Assembly (NCBI RefSeq): GCF_905171775.1
Contig: NC_053494.1
Location: 192,581,544-192,645,543, forward strand
DNA from: Rana temporaria
Taxonomy: Eukaryota; Chordata; Amphibia; Anura; Ranidae
DNA: 64,000 nt
Direction: 5' to 3'
Below the pieces are notes generated by a model, which was given only the letters and a program-made list of their open reading frames with translations, was not told the DNA's origin and did no database searches. Of the stretch, positions 40,951 to 52,735 are shown in pieces. Each line of letters opens with the position of its first letter. Positions within the stretch are counted from its first letter, which is position 1. The position numbers and the translations under genes were made by a program.

Positions 40951-41678
40951 GCCAGATTCAGAGAGAGTTACGCCGGCGTATCAGTAGATACGCCTTCGTA
41001 ACTCTGAATCTGCGCCGTCGTAAATTCAAGTGTATTCTCAAATTGAGATACACTTAAATCTAGCTAAGATACGACCTCGGGCGCCGTCGTATCTTAGCTG
41101 TCTATTTAGGCCGGCCGCTCGGGGCATGTATGCTGATTTACGCCTAGAATGCGTAAATCAGCAAGATACGCCTATTCACGAACGTACGCCCGGCCGTCGC
41201 AGTAAAGATACGCCGTTTACGTAAGCCGTTTTCAGGCCTAAAGATATTCCACCAAAAAGATGGCGCAGCCAATGTTAAGTATGGACGTCGTTCCCGCGTC
41301 GAATTTTAAATTTTTTACGTCGTTTGCGTAAGTCGTCTGTGAATGGGGCTGGGCGTAATTTACGTTCACGTCGAAACCAATAAGTCTTTGCGGCGTAATT
41401 TGGAGCATGCGCTCTGGGATATGTCCATGGACGGCGCATGCGCGGTTCGTAAAAAAAACGTCAATCACGTCGGGTCACGATTCATTAGCATAAAGCACGC
41501 CCACCTCTTCACAATTTGAATTAGGCGCGCTTAGGCCGGCACATTTACGCTACGCCGCCGTAACTTAGGACGCAAGTGCTTTGTGGATACAGCACTTGCC
41601 TCTCTAACTTACGGCGGCGTAGCGTATATGCGATACGCTACGCCTGCCTAACGTTAGGCTCATCTACCTGAATCCAGC
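40951..41678. mobile_element. GGCCAGAT-end palindromic MITE, copy 5
   Basis: Left GCCAGATTCAGAGAGAG, right CTACCTGAATCCAGC. Its right half resembles the complement of copy 4's left half (for example TAGGACGCAAGTGC), so it lies in the opposite direction. Confidence 0.78.
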
Positions 41679-42482
41679 TAAGAAAATGCTTAAATGGATA
41701 CAGCCGTGAAACCATTGGTACATCATTAAAACATATTTTTAAATGCAAGGTTAGGTACCCAACTTTGATTTATCAGCCTTGCAGTCTTGTACAGCAGAGC
41801 TCAGACATGGGGATTGAGAAGCAGCACAGGGAGAAAATCAGTTATGCTTAGGGGTTGCCACCTTTACGTCAAGCCAAATCTGAACACTTTAGTGGCCTGG
41901 GACACCTTTGGGTGCTCCAAGGAGAGTAGTAATGCAGTGCGTATAGCCTACTGCAACGAACAGTGGGTGCAGCCAAATTGCTCCCCCCCTCCCCAGTGAT
42001 GCAGAAACAGATGTGTGTGACTATCTTGGTTATATGGGGAGCCACATTCCAGTCTGAATAATGTGTCCGGGTTTCAGTCTGCCTGAAAACCGAACACATG
42101 ATTCAAAATCCGAACTGTCGGGGTGAATCCTGGACAGGTGGCAGCACTAGTTATGCTGCAATTCAAGGAACATGCAGCCAGGAGAAGAGATCATAGTCAG
42201 AGAGAGATGAGCTCATTGGTCCACTCCTGCTTCTTTCTCCGTCTAGTCACAGAAGCCGTTCTCAACCATATTAGCATGGAGGACCTGATAAAAAAAAAAA
42301 CATTCAGTTCTCATCGACCCCCTGCCAAAAATTATTATATCTACAGACCACAAGACATTAGTGTGACCTTTATTCCTATTGCTGTAAAAGGAATGTAAAC
42401 ATCTCTTGTAATAGAAACATTAGAGCTCCTCTTTATTGAGAGATATGGGGTCAAAAAGACCCCCAGATCTCTCATTTACCTT
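41679..42482. other. Intron sequence, nothing specific recognised
   Basis: A short complementary pair with GAGAGATATGGGGTC / ACCCCCAGATCTCTC lies at 42437-42475. No gene recognised. Confidence 0.3.
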
Positions 42483-42981
42483 TAAGGCCCTGTACTCACG
42501 ACCAAACATGTCTGCTGAAACTGGTCCGAGGACCAGTTTCAGCAGACATGTTTGGCCGTGTGTAGGCCCGAGCGGACCATTTTCGGGCGGATCGGACAGG
42601 TTTCCAGCGGACAACTGTTTCCTGGACTTGCTTTAAAACAGTCCGCTGGAAACCTGTCCCCCCGACATGTACGGTCGTCTGTACAGACCTACCGTACATG
42701 TCCGGCCGCCCCGCCATCCCTCGCATGCGTCGAATGACTTCGACGCATGCGTGGAAGCATTTAAAAGGCAGGCCCGCCCACGTCGCCGCGTCATTGTCGC
42801 GGCGACACCGCGTCATCGACGCGGCGACACCGCGGACACGCCCCGCGTATTGTTTACGCGCGGAGTTCTGTTCGATGGTGTGTACAGCCATCGAACAGAA
42901 GTCCCCGGGCAGACATGTCCGATGAAAACGGTCCGTGGACCGGTTTCATCGGACATGTCTGCTCGTGAGTACTCGGCCTAA
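42483..42981. mobile_element. Harbinger-like MITE related to the 502-bp family (TAA duplication)
   Basis: 42486-42978 starts GGCCCTGTACTCACGACC and ends GCTCGTGAGTACTCGGCC, with TAA both sides. Its middle is the complement of the 9361/20515 elements (GCGGCGACACCGCGTCATCG), so it is a diverged relative in the other direction. Confidence 0.85.
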
Positions 42982-43363
42982 AAGCAAAACAAATAAATAA
43001 TAAAAAAAAAAAGTTATATTGTGAATTAAAAAAAAAAAAATCATTTGATTGTACTCGAGAACCAGAAGTGACGTCAATTTTATCTTGTAGAGAATCACTC
43101 ACAGTAAATAACGATACCAGGGTGATGGCAGCTAGCTGCTGCTAACACTAGTATTTAACATCAAAGTAATAACTTATATTTACCGTGGGCGGTCGGAAAG
43201 TGGTTGGGTGGTATATAGAGCCCTTTGACTTTTGCTCCCCCTCATCACCTATTTGTTTTGGTTTTAGAGAAGTGTTAAAGTATGATTGCCAGACTTATAA
43301 AAATGCTGGTTTCCTGGCTGTCATTCTGTCAAAAAGTTTATAGGTCAGTATACAGTTCTGATT
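42982..43363. other. Intron with A runs
   Basis: A runs at about 43001-43012 and 43029-43040; nothing else recognised. Confidence 0.3.
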
Positions 43364-43710
43364 TTAAAGTGGTTGTAAAGGCACAATGCTTTTTACCTTC
43401 ATGCATTAAGGGAAAAAAAAACTTCTGTGTGTAGGAGCCCCCCAGACCCCCCTATTACTTACTTGAGCCCCCTCTCAATTCAATGATGTCCACGAGAGCC
43501 TTGCCTCTCCGCCGACTTGCACTCCTGATTGGCTTTTGGCAGCAGCGGGAGCGCATCCGGCAGGAGGGTGGAGCCAAGAGTGCCGGAGAGGAGGGACCCA
43601 AGAAGAGGAGGATCCTGTCCACTCTGTTTAAAACCATTACACAGAGCAGGTAAGTATAACATGTTTGTTCTTTTTAGAAAAGAAAAAAAAAAACGTTAGT
43701 ATCGCTTTAT
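43364..43710. mobile_element. TTAA-type MITE, GGTTGTAAAGG family, shortened
   Basis: TTAA at 43364-43367 and TTAT at 43707-43710. Contains GTGGTTGTAAAGGCACAATG and GCAGGTAAGTATAACATG; about 340 bp, so internally deleted. Confidence 0.65.
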
Positions 43711-43721
43711 TTTCCACATGC

Positions 43722-44697
43722 TTAACCACTTCTCTACAGCCCATTGTCATATGACGTCCACAGATGGGATCTCCCATCCTGGGTGGACGTCATATGATGT
43801 CCTGGGCTTGCCGGCCTTCTGGGGGGCGCACGCGCACCCACGGCATTGCACGTGACCCGGTGTGCGTGCTCGGCAGCCGCGGTGTCCGCCGGGCACCCGC
43901 AATTGTCTGCAATCACGGCAGGACTGTGGATCTGTGTGTGTAAACACACAGATCCACGGTCCTGTCAAGTGAGGAGACCGATGTGTGTGTTCCCAGTACA
44001 TAGGAACACACATCGGTCTCCTCCCCTTGTGAGTCCCCTCCCCCTACAGTTAGAATCACACACTAGGGAACATATTAACCCCTTCAGCGTCCCCTAGTGT
44101 TAACCCCTTCTCTGCCAGTCACATTTATACAGTAATCAATGCAGTTTTATAGCACTAATCGCTAAACTAATGTGAATGGTTCCAAAAATGTGTCAAAAGT
44201 GCCTGATATGTCCGTCGAAATGTCACGGTCACAATAAAAATCGCAGTTTGCCGTCATTACTAGTAAAAAAAAAAAATGCAATAAAACTATCCCCTATTTT
44301 GTAGATGCTATAACTTTTGCGCAGACCAATAAATATACGCTTATTGCATTTTTTTTTTAACCAATAATATGTAGAAGAATACGTATCGGCCTAAACTGAG
44401 GAAAAAAATGTTTTTATATATTTTTGGGGGATATTTATTATAGCAAAAAGTAAAAAATATTGCATTTTTTTCAAAATTGTCGCTCTATTTTTGTTTATAG
44501 CGCAAAAAATAAAACCCGCAGAGGTGATCAAATACCACCGAAAGAAAGCTCTATTTGTGGGAAAAAAAGGACGCCAATTTTGTTTGGGTGCCACGTCGCA
44601 CGACCGCGCAATTGTCAGTTAAAGCGGCGCAGTGCCGAATTGCAAAAAGTGCTCTGGTAAGGAAGGAGGTAAATTCTTCCGGTGCTGAAGTGGTTAA
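43722..44697 (+). mobile_element. Complete TTAA-flanked element with CCACTTC ends (968 bp)
   Basis: TTAA at 43722-43725 and 44694-44697; inverted ends CCACTTC and GAAGTGG. Contains a GACGTCCACAGATGGGA stem, GTAAACACACAGATCCACGG, and the A/T-rich block AAAGAAAGCTCTATTTGT seen at 54880 and 60060. It is the reference copy for 38216, 54790 and 59090. Strand is arbitrary. No ORF. Confidence 0.8.
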
Positions 44698-45516
44698 TCC
44701 ATGTCATTGTCAATGATGGACCAAAGGATCAACATGACAGCCAGGCGGCTAGTATTTTAGAAGGAGAGGCCAGCAGAGTTTCTTTCTCATGGCACATATA
44801 CTTTTATTATTATATCCTTTTTTTAATTACAGCAGAATAGTTTTTTTCTTCAAGATAGTTCTATTTCCCAACCTCACAGTAGGCAGTCTAAGCAGTTTCT
44901 ATTATTAAATTGACCATAGCTAAGAAATAATAAAAAAATGGAGAGTTTTGGCTCCCATGTATGTTTTAATTTGTGACGTCGTCTGATGAATACATCGAGC
45001 CTTACTCATGTTGCTTTCGGAGCATTCCCACACAGCTTGTATATTGTGTTTGTGCTGAAATTTCTCTGGAGGATAAATGTCTTGTAAAACATTCTTGCTC
45101 TGCAGCATGAACGAATTATTAAACTCCAGAGCATTGGAGGAGAAGTGGAGTGGAGAAAATAATTTTTTCATTAAAATGCAGTTTGTATTGATAGGACAGA
45201 TTACCGGCATTTGATGAAATGTGAAACTTGGATCTGTGCATATCACTAAATCAGTGCAAGGTTTGTTTTGGCATTGAGCAAGGACTGAAATAAACTTCAT
45301 GGCCAGTTAGTTCACCTACAACTGATATAACGGACTTTGCCAGTCTGTTTTTCTTTTGTTTGTTTTTTTATGATGGCGCTAACATTGTATTATGCTTAAT
45401 TAAAGCCCAACGCCCGGCTCCAGGCAAAAAAAAATCAAAATCAAATTTGACCCTTACAGTGGAGCTGTGCCAAGTGTTCACTTCTCCTTTTTGTCTAGGG
45501 GTTTGGAGAAGGGACA
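44698..45516. other. Single-copy-looking intron; candidate conserved non-coding DNA at 44880-45310
   Basis: Non-repetitive, A/T-balanced with several homeodomain-like AATTA/TAAT cores. Small minus-strand frames show no family. Suggestive only. Confidence 0.35.
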
Positions 45517-45688
45517 TACAGTATCTCGCACAAGTGAGTACACCCCTCACATTTTTGTAAATATTTTATTCTATCTTTTCTTGTGACAACACTGACGAAA
45601 TGACACTTTGCTACAATGTAAAGTAGTGAGTGTACAGCTTGTATAACAGTGTAAATTGGCTGTCCCCTCAAAATAACTCAACACACAG

Positions 45689-46160
45689 CCATTAAAGGGG
45701 TTGTAAAGGTTTACATTTTTTTTAAAATAACAAACATACCATACTTACCTCCACTGTGCAGTTAGTTTTGCACAGAGTGGCCCCGATCCTCATCTTCTGG
45801 GGTCCCTCGGCGGCTGTCTCGGCTTTCCCCCCGCATCAGCTAACCCCCCTGGGAAGCGCTTTCCCAAGAGGGTTACCTTGCGCGCACGCGCTCCTGTGTC
45901 CTGTATTCAGCATCCATAGCCCCACCCCCCCGCCCTCTCATCATTGGAGTTGATTGACAGCAGTGTGAGACAATGGCTGCGCTGCTATCAATCTATCCAA
46001 TGAAGAGCCAAGAAGCCCGGCCGAGAAGCCAGCGCGTTTACGACGTGGGACTTTCGAGGGCTCAGGTAAGTAAACAGGGGTCCTGTAAGCAGTGAATGTT
46101 TTTTCACCTTAATAGGATGCATTAAGGTGAAAAAACGCAAAGCTTTGCAACCCATTTAAT
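45689..46160. mobile_element. TTAA-flanked MITE inserted into the Tc1 element
   Basis: Within the Tc1 phrase ACACACAGCCATTAATGTC the insertion has split the sequence at TTAA, leaving TTAA on both sides (about 45693-45696 and 46157-46160). Ends AGGGGTTGTAAAGG and TTTGCAACCCAT. Confidence 0.92.
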
Positions 46161-47105
46161 GTCTAAACCACTGGCAACAAAAGTGAGTACACCCCTAAGT
46201 GAAAATGTCCAAATTGGGCCCAAAGTGTTAATATTTTGTGTGGCCACCATTATTTTCCAGCACTGCCTTATCCCTCTTGAGCATGGAGTTCACCAGAGCT
46301 TCACAGGTTGCTACCGAAGTCCTCTTCCACTCCTCCATGACAACATTAAGGAGCCGGTGAATGTTAGAGACCTTGCGCTTCTCCACCTTCCGTTTGATCA
46401 ATAGGGTTTCGGTCTGGAGAAATGCTTGGCTAGTTCATCACCTTTACCCTCAGCTTCTTTAGCAAGGCAAAGGTTGTCTTGGAGGTGTGTTTGGGTTCGT
46501 TATCATGTTGGAATACTGCCCTGCGGCCCAGTCTCCGAAGGGAGGGGATCATGCTCTGCTTCAGTATGTCACAGAACATGTTGGCATTCATGGTTCCCTC
46601 AATGAACTGTAGCTCCCCAGTGCCGGCAGCACTCATGCAGCCCCAGACCATGACAATCCCACCACCATGCTTTACTGTAGGCAAGACACACTTTTGTACT
46701 CCTTACCTGGTTGCCGCCACACATGCGTGCCACCATCTGAACCAAATAAGTTTATCTTGGTCTCATCAGACCACAGGACATGGTTTCAGTAATCCATGTC
46801 CTTAGTTTGATTGTCTTCAGCAAACTGTTTGTGGGCTTTCTTGTGCATCATCTTTAGAAGAGGCTTCCTTCTGGGAGGACAGCTATGCAGACCATTTTGA
46901 TGCAGTGTGTGGTCTGAGCAATCACAGGCTGACCCCCCACCCATTTAACCTCTGCAGCAATCCTGGCAGCACTCATACATTTATTTCCCAAAGACAACCT
47001 CTGGATATGACGCTGAGCATGTGCACTCAACTTCTTTGGTTGACCATGGCGAGTCCTATTCTGAGTGGAACCTGTCCTGTTAAACCATTGTATGGTCTTG
47101 GCCAC
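46160..47105 (-). pseudogene. Tc1-like transposase, frameshifted
   Basis: Pieces on the minus strand: AKTIQWFNRTGSTQNRTRHG and RIAAEVK with KMVC (47105-46854, DNA-binding region), then PTVKHGGGIVMVWGCMSAAG and AVFQHDNEPKHTSK (46684-46430), the second catalytic Asp region of the DDE domain. Between and after these the frame changes or stops. At the place of the third catalytic residue the sequence reads like NPID instead of the usual NPIE (about 46395-46405), so the active site is damaged as well. Dead copy. Confidence 0.88.
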
Positions 47106-47246
47106 CGTGCTGCAGCTCAGTTTCAGGGTACACTCACTACTTTACATTGTAGCAAAGTGTAATTTCTTCATTGTTTTCACATGAAAGATATAATAAAATA
47201 TTTACAAAAATGTGGGGGTGTCCTCAATTTTGTAAGAAACTTTATA

Positions 47247-47429
47247 CCGTATTTACCTAATCCTCTGATTCTTTTTCTGCAGCATGCTGGCCTTGTTGTG
47301 TAGAATCTCTTAACCCCCAACAGTGATCAACACGATTCCATGCTGATGACTAAATGATTGGGAGCTTGCTCTACAGCAGCACATAGAGAGAGCAATATGA
47401 AGAACAAGCTAACTAAAACATGCATTCTC
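47247..47429. other. Intron sequence, nothing recognised
   Basis: No feature recognised. Confidence 0.3.
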
Positions 47430-48151
47430 TAGGGGCCATATTCTCAAACAAGTTACGCCGGTGTATCTACTGATACACTGGCGTAATTCGAAATTCCCGC
47501 GGGCGTATCATTGTTTTGTATTCACAAAACAAGATACGCCGGATTTAGGCTAGGATCCGACTAGTGTGAATCACTTACACCGTCGGATCCTAAATGCAAT
47601 ACTACGTCGACCGCTAGGTGGCGTTTACGTTCAGGTCTCATTTGTTTATGCAAATGAGCCTGATACGCCGATTCCCGAACAAATTTGCGTTGCGTAACCG
47701 TCGCTTACGTCGTTTGCGTAAGCGTAAGGTTACCCCTGCTATATGAGGGGTAACCTTACGCCAGTCCCACGTATGCCATGTTAAGTATGGCGTCGGGTCT
47801 GCGTCGTCTTTTCCCGTCGGGTACGTCGTTTTCCTAAGTCGTTCTTGAATACGACTTTACGTCAATGACGCACACGTCGGCGTCATTGACGTTTTCTGCC
47901 GAGAACTGGAGCATGCGCACTGGGCTATTTTTAGCCTGGCGCATGCGCAGTTCAATCGAAACGGGGGCGCGCTTAATTTAAATATAAGCCGCCCCCTTTG
48001 AAATATGCGGGGATACGGCGGGCCTTTTACACTACGCCTCCGCAAACTACGGAGCAAGTGCTTGAGGAATACGGCACTTGCTCCAGTAAGTTGTGGCGGC
48101 GTAGTGTAAATAGCCGAGGCCGCCGCAGATTATTGGAGAATCTGGCCCTAG
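47430..48151. mobile_element. GGCCAGAT-end palindromic MITE, copy 6 (TAG duplication)
   Basis: 47433-48148 starts GGGCCATATTCTCAAAC and ends GGAGAATCTGGCCC, flanked by TAG. Confidence 0.85.
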
Positions 48152-49417
48152 GTGACTATCCTGATGTTTATGGGTAACAGCATAAACCTTATGCTGGGGG
48201 AAAATGATTGGCTATTTGGATTTTTGGCAATGGTTTTGCTCCCTCCTCCTTTGCATGCTTGGGTGATCTGTTCATGCATATGTTATTGGTTTGGCAGTCG
48301 GAAGGTTTGACCACCATTTGATGTCTATGGCAATTTTTATGGTTCAATATCTAATAATTTCCTGTTCTATTATTAGTGTAGGTCTCAACCTAGCCATGCT
48401 CAAAACAGAGATATCATTGTGAGGACTGTCAGAAAGATTTATCAATTTGAGAGCTAGACATTGACACAGTGAAATTTAATGTTAACTGATCCAGCGAGGA
48501 GGAAGTCCCGTTGACATATGATGCTAACTCATTTGTCACCGAGGGTCTCTGCTGGGCTTCTTAGCTTTCCCAATAATCCTGCTCATGTTTTCTTAGACTG
48601 TGATGTGAGAAGCCACAGAGGGCGAAGGCTTGTGGCAGAAGGTAGCTAGTCCCATGAGTACACGTTAACTGTTCCTGTAAAGCACACACATTATTGAAAT
48701 ACATACAGTGCATGGTTTAGCATTCAACATTCTGACAGATTTTGAAGAATTGCAAGACCTTTCAGGCTATGCCAGGCTAGAACTTGTAGTTTGTCTGGAA
48801 ATCATTGGTTGTCCATATGCGGTACATCATTGACATAAAGGGAAATTAAAAGAAACTTCCATTCAGGATAAAAATCAGGGGCTATGCATACATACTGCAT
48901 GTTGCCCTTTGAATTTCTTGGCTTGCCAGCAATACCCAACCCAAAGGTACAGGGGTTGTACAACAATATGGAAATACTAAATGATCTGCATGATCTGCAG
49001 GACACTGCCTTGTTTATTGGTTTTCACAAAAATAAACAATTACCAATTCATTATAACTCTTAATCAATAAATATATTAAAACTGTAAACAAGATCAGTGG
49101 GGCACTTTCAAAACATCCCTTTGGCGAAAGGGCAACCCCCCCCCCCCAAGCCTCCTGCTTAAATAAGGGTCCTGGGAATTTCTGGAATGTTCTGGGGGGG
49201 GTCAGGTGCCCTTAAATGACCTATCCTAGAGGACCCCCCAGGCTTAAAAACTCATACCACCACCATCCCATGAGGAAAAGGGGGGCCTTAACACAGGCTA
49301 TCCCCCCCTTTCCTCACATTCTTTTGCTTCTGCTGTAAGCCCGTGTTAGCAAAAACTGTGTGGAGGGAACTCCATGAGCAAAACATTCACGGGTGACCTG
49401 CAATTGTCACACCACTA
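48152..49417. other. Intron, mostly single-copy-looking
   Basis: C run at about 49136-49147. No gene recognised. Confidence 0.3.
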
Positions 49418-50065
49418 GTGACTGATATTAATGCTCAGAAGAGGATAGCGTGGTGCAACACCCATAAATCGTGGACTATCGATCAATGGAAGACTGCAAT
49501 TTGGTCCAATGAATTGAGCTTTACACTGTTCCCAACCACTGGACGTGTTTACGTGTGTCGAACACCGCCCCAAGCTTATGACCTGGACTGTCTTGTGCCA
49601 ACGGTAAAGCATGGTGGTGATGCAATCATGGTTTGGACAGCTATATGTTGGTATTCTGCAGGCCCCATCATCACCTTGAAAGGTAGAATTACTGCCAGTG
49701 ACTATGTACAAATTTTGGCCAAGCATGTGCACCCCATGGTGCAGACATTGTTTCCTAAAGATAGTGCCATTTATCAAAATGATAATGCTCTGATTCACAG
49801 AACACAGCTGGTGTTGTCAAGTTGTAGTTTGGCAAGCATGCAGTCTTGCACCTTCCCTGGGTGTCGCAGTCGCTAGACCTCAATATCATAGAGCCACTGT
49901 GGTCAATAGTGGAGAACAAGGTTCAGTCTCATTTTCCACCTCTGACATTTCTGCAAGAACTGGAAAGATATTTGCATGAATAGTGGTATCAGATTACATT
50001 ATCCACCATCCAAGACTCATATTTGTCAATTCCCAGGAGAATTCAGCAGGCCAAAGGCGGTCCAA
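49418..50065 (+). pseudogene. Tc1-like transposase, catalytic domain, damaged
   Basis: 49418-49800 reads RIAWCNTHKSWTIDQW, then TAIWSNELSFTLF, VPTVKHGGDAIMVW and AIYQNDNALIHRTQLV. The first catalytic Asp (normally in WSDE) is Asn in WSNE. The second is kept in QNDN. After about 49820 the frame shifts; DLNIIEPLWSIVENKVQ with the third acidic residue follows in another frame, and RRIQQAKGGPTPC near 50030-50070 is the usual C-terminus. Inactive through both mutation and frameshift. Confidence 0.88.
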
Positions 50066-50129
50066 CACCATGTAAGTCAATGATATTGTTCTTTTACCTG
50101 GTGTTTCCATATTTTTGTCCAACCCCGTA
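49418..50129 (+). mobile_element. Tc1-like transposon, 3' half
   Basis: Contains the transposase C-terminal half and the right end, GTTTCCATATTTTTGTCC then AACCCCGTA at 50129. The left end and the DNA-binding half are missing. Family distinct from the 45517 element. Confidence 0.85.
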
Positions 50130-50484
50130 CCTCACAGCTGACTGCTTGCTACTTGGTACAGGAGTTTGTAGATGGGGTATAAAGAGAAGAGCTCACTGGT
50201 ACTGCTGAGGGAGCAGTATGAAATTACAGGTTGCCTTTCTTTCTACATTGCCCTCCGTAATCTCCATTATTGTATGACTGAGTGTTAGGTTCTCTCCTTT
50301 ATTTCAAAATATACAATTAGGTAAATTTGCGCTAATTTGTTTGAATGCGACTGTAAAACTGTGATAGAGATGTTAAATTGTAATATCCACTGGGACCAGG
50401 TCAGCTTTTTTTTAAAGGATAACTTTATTTAAAGTTGATATTTAAATGGTCTACCACCAGTGTAGCCTACATACTAAAATACTT
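50130..50484. other. Intron sequence, nothing recognised
   Basis: No feature recognised. Confidence 0.3.
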
Positions 50485-51148
50485 TTAGGTAGATTCAGGT
50501 ACATTGGCATAAGTTTAGGGCGGCGTAGCCTAGCCTGTTTAGGCTACACCGCCGTAAATTAGTTAGGCTAGTAGTGATTTTCAATCTACTTACCTGCTAA
50601 TCTGCGGCGGCGTAGCCTCAAACAAGCGGGCATAAGGGCGCCTAATTCAAATGATTTGGAGGGGGTCGTGTTGTATGGAAATGAGGCTTGACCTCACGTT
50701 TTTGAAGTTTTTTGTCACTGCGCATGCGCCGGGAGACTACATTTCCCAGGGGCGCATTGCGGCTAAGTACACCGTACGGGCCTATTGATTTCGACGTGGA
50801 CGTAAACGACGTAAATCCCGATTCGCGGACGAATTACGCAAACGACGTAAAAATTTAGAATTTCGTGGTGGGAACGGCGGCCATACTTAACATTACTATT
50901 CCACTAGAGCCTAGCACTAACTTCATTTACATAATCTACGCCGGCCGCAATGGAAGCGCCATCTAGCGGCCACCAGAAAAATTGCAAGCTAAGATAGAAC
51001 GGCGCAAGCCGTCCTATCTTAGCTTTGTTTAAGCGTATCTCTGTTTGAGCATACGCTTAAACATAGGGCGGTGTAGATTCTGAGTTAGGCCGCCTTATCT
51101 GCCGGCCTAACTCTTTCTGCCGGCCTAACTCTTTCTGAATCTACCTAT
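50485..51148. mobile_element. GGTAGATTCA-end palindromic MITE, copy 7
   Basis: 50488-51145 begins GGTAGATTCAGGTAC and ends CTGAATCTACC. Blocks such as GCGGCCACCAGAAAAATTGC and AAGCGTATCTCTGTTTGAGC are shared with the copy at 53577. A 18-base piece (GCCGGCCTAACTCTTTCT) is duplicated near the right end. Confidence 0.8.
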
Positions 51149-51263
51149 CTTAGAGTCTGACACAGCCTTGTCAAGACAAGCAATCCAGCTGGGTCAAATG
51201 CCATGTGCACTACCTGGGAGATTGGAAACTGGTGCTCTGGACCAAATGCCTTTTGAAATGTTG

Positions 51264-51507
51264 GAATAATCCTCTGATACAATGAAGCGGGCTACATAGT
51301 AATATCCATTGGAACAATTCATTATTGGCTACATAGAAGGTTACGGCAGTAACATGCCAAGGTGTTTTGGCTGAAGCCTTACTCATAATGCTGACTAAGG
51401 CTTTGGCCGAAACAAGTTGGCATGATACTGCTGTATCCTGCTATGTAGCCAAATAAGAATTATTCCAATATATGTTAGAGTAGCCGGTTTCATTGTATCA
51501 GTCAGGG
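51264..51507. repeat. Foldback repeat
   Basis: AATAATCCTCTGATACAATG with ACATAGTAATATCCA, then complementary segments TGGCTACATAG / CTATGTAGCCA, GCCTTACTCATAATG / GACTAAGGC, and TTTCATTGTATCAG at the right. About 240 bp. Class unknown. Confidence 0.6.
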
Positions 51508-52186
51508 TGTTTCTCTTAAAAAAAAAAGTTTTGCAGGACCAGCATAGTGAATAACACAGGAGTGGGGCTGAAGGTATGTAATTTAGTATGTGGGCTACAG
51601 TGAAGGGGAAAGGGGTATGTTTATAGGACAATTTTACATATAATTACGTTTTCCTGAAGCCCATCTGGGATAGTACTTACATTCCTCTCTGATCCGGCGA
51701 TCTCTCCTTCAAAAGGGTCCCAGCCGATCCTCATCATACTGTGCATGCATTCCCTGGTCATTCTATAGGTTGGCAATTCTCATGGTGGCCTCCAGTGGTC
51801 CCTATGAGTACAGCTTACCCAACGAATGGGGCCATGATGCGCATGCGCAGTATAAAATTAGTTGACTGAGACCTTGTCGAAGGAAAGATTTCTTGATCGC
51901 AGAGGGGGATCAGTATTGTTCAAGTACCCTGTATTTAGGGTGGTCTAGAGATTTAATAAAGAATATCTTCACTAATGGGTAAAGTTGACCTTTAAATTAT
52001 AATTTGTGTTTTATACCTCTCAAGGAATTCAGTGGTGAGATCTGTTGCATCAATTACTATGAATTTGCATTCTGTAGGTTGGTGCTTTAGATTGTTATAT
52101 TATGAAGAAAGACCCAGGACTGGAAACCTTCTGTGATGAGTAGACGTGTGTCAGGATAATGACGTGGAATGTTTCATGTAGTCATC
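51508..52186. other. Intron sequence, nothing recognised
   Basis: No feature recognised. Confidence 0.3.
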
Positions 52187-52735
52187 AAAAGACATGAGAC
52201 GAGCTGCGGTGGCTCAACGCGATTGGCACTGCGCTGACAAGCCATTCACCTCTGCAGCTAGGGGTTCGGATCCCGGTCTCAGCTACATGTGAATTGAGTT
52301 TGGTGGTCTCAGCCCGGCTCCCGGTGGGTGTGCTATGCGAGGTAAGCCTGTGCTTAGTACGCCCACCCCCCTCCCACAAAAAAAACACCACACTTACACG
52401 CACTCGAAATTGGGTTAACATGCACGCACTTTGACCACGCGGTCTCTAAAAAAAAAAGAGAGGCGAAGGACTAACGGGGCTGGTTGAGCGGGCTAGATCC
52501 TCTCACTCCCTTATAAGGAGTCCCTCTGCCTCGTTGGGCTTCAAAGCGGAGCATGTAGGGCGGGCTGTGTGGGAGGACCCCCTCACGCACCCGCCATTGC
52601 CACCCGGGGCATGGAGAAAGGTGGCAGATTGCCTCTGGGGGAGGCCTGCCTACTCCCAACTCCTGCAGTCCGGCTCCTCTCTCGAGTACACGCACAAAAT
52701 ACACTTTAAAAAAGAAAAAAAAAAAGACATGAGAC
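52187..52735 (+). mobile_element. Long tRNA-derived SINE with exact 14-bp target duplication
   Basis: AAAAGACATGAGAC occurs at 52187-52200 and 52722-52735. The element 52201-52721 begins GAGCTGCGGTGGCTCAACGC with an A-box-like region and has a B box GGTTCGGATCC at 52263-52273, so the head is tRNA-like. The body is about 420 bases, with an A run and a second block GGCTGGTTGAGCGGGC at about 52480; the 3' end is A-rich. I do not recognise the family; 521 bp is long for a SINE. Confidence 0.85.

Larger units (their letters stand above)
45517..47246 (-). mobile_element. Tc1-like transposon, full span, interrupted by a MITE
   Basis: Left end TACAGTATCTCGCACAAGTG, right end resembling its complement (GGGGTGTCCTCAATTTTG). 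The transposase is on the minus strand. A TTAA-type MITE sits at 45691-46159. A right-end relic of the same family is at 20231-20493. Confidence 0.9.
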
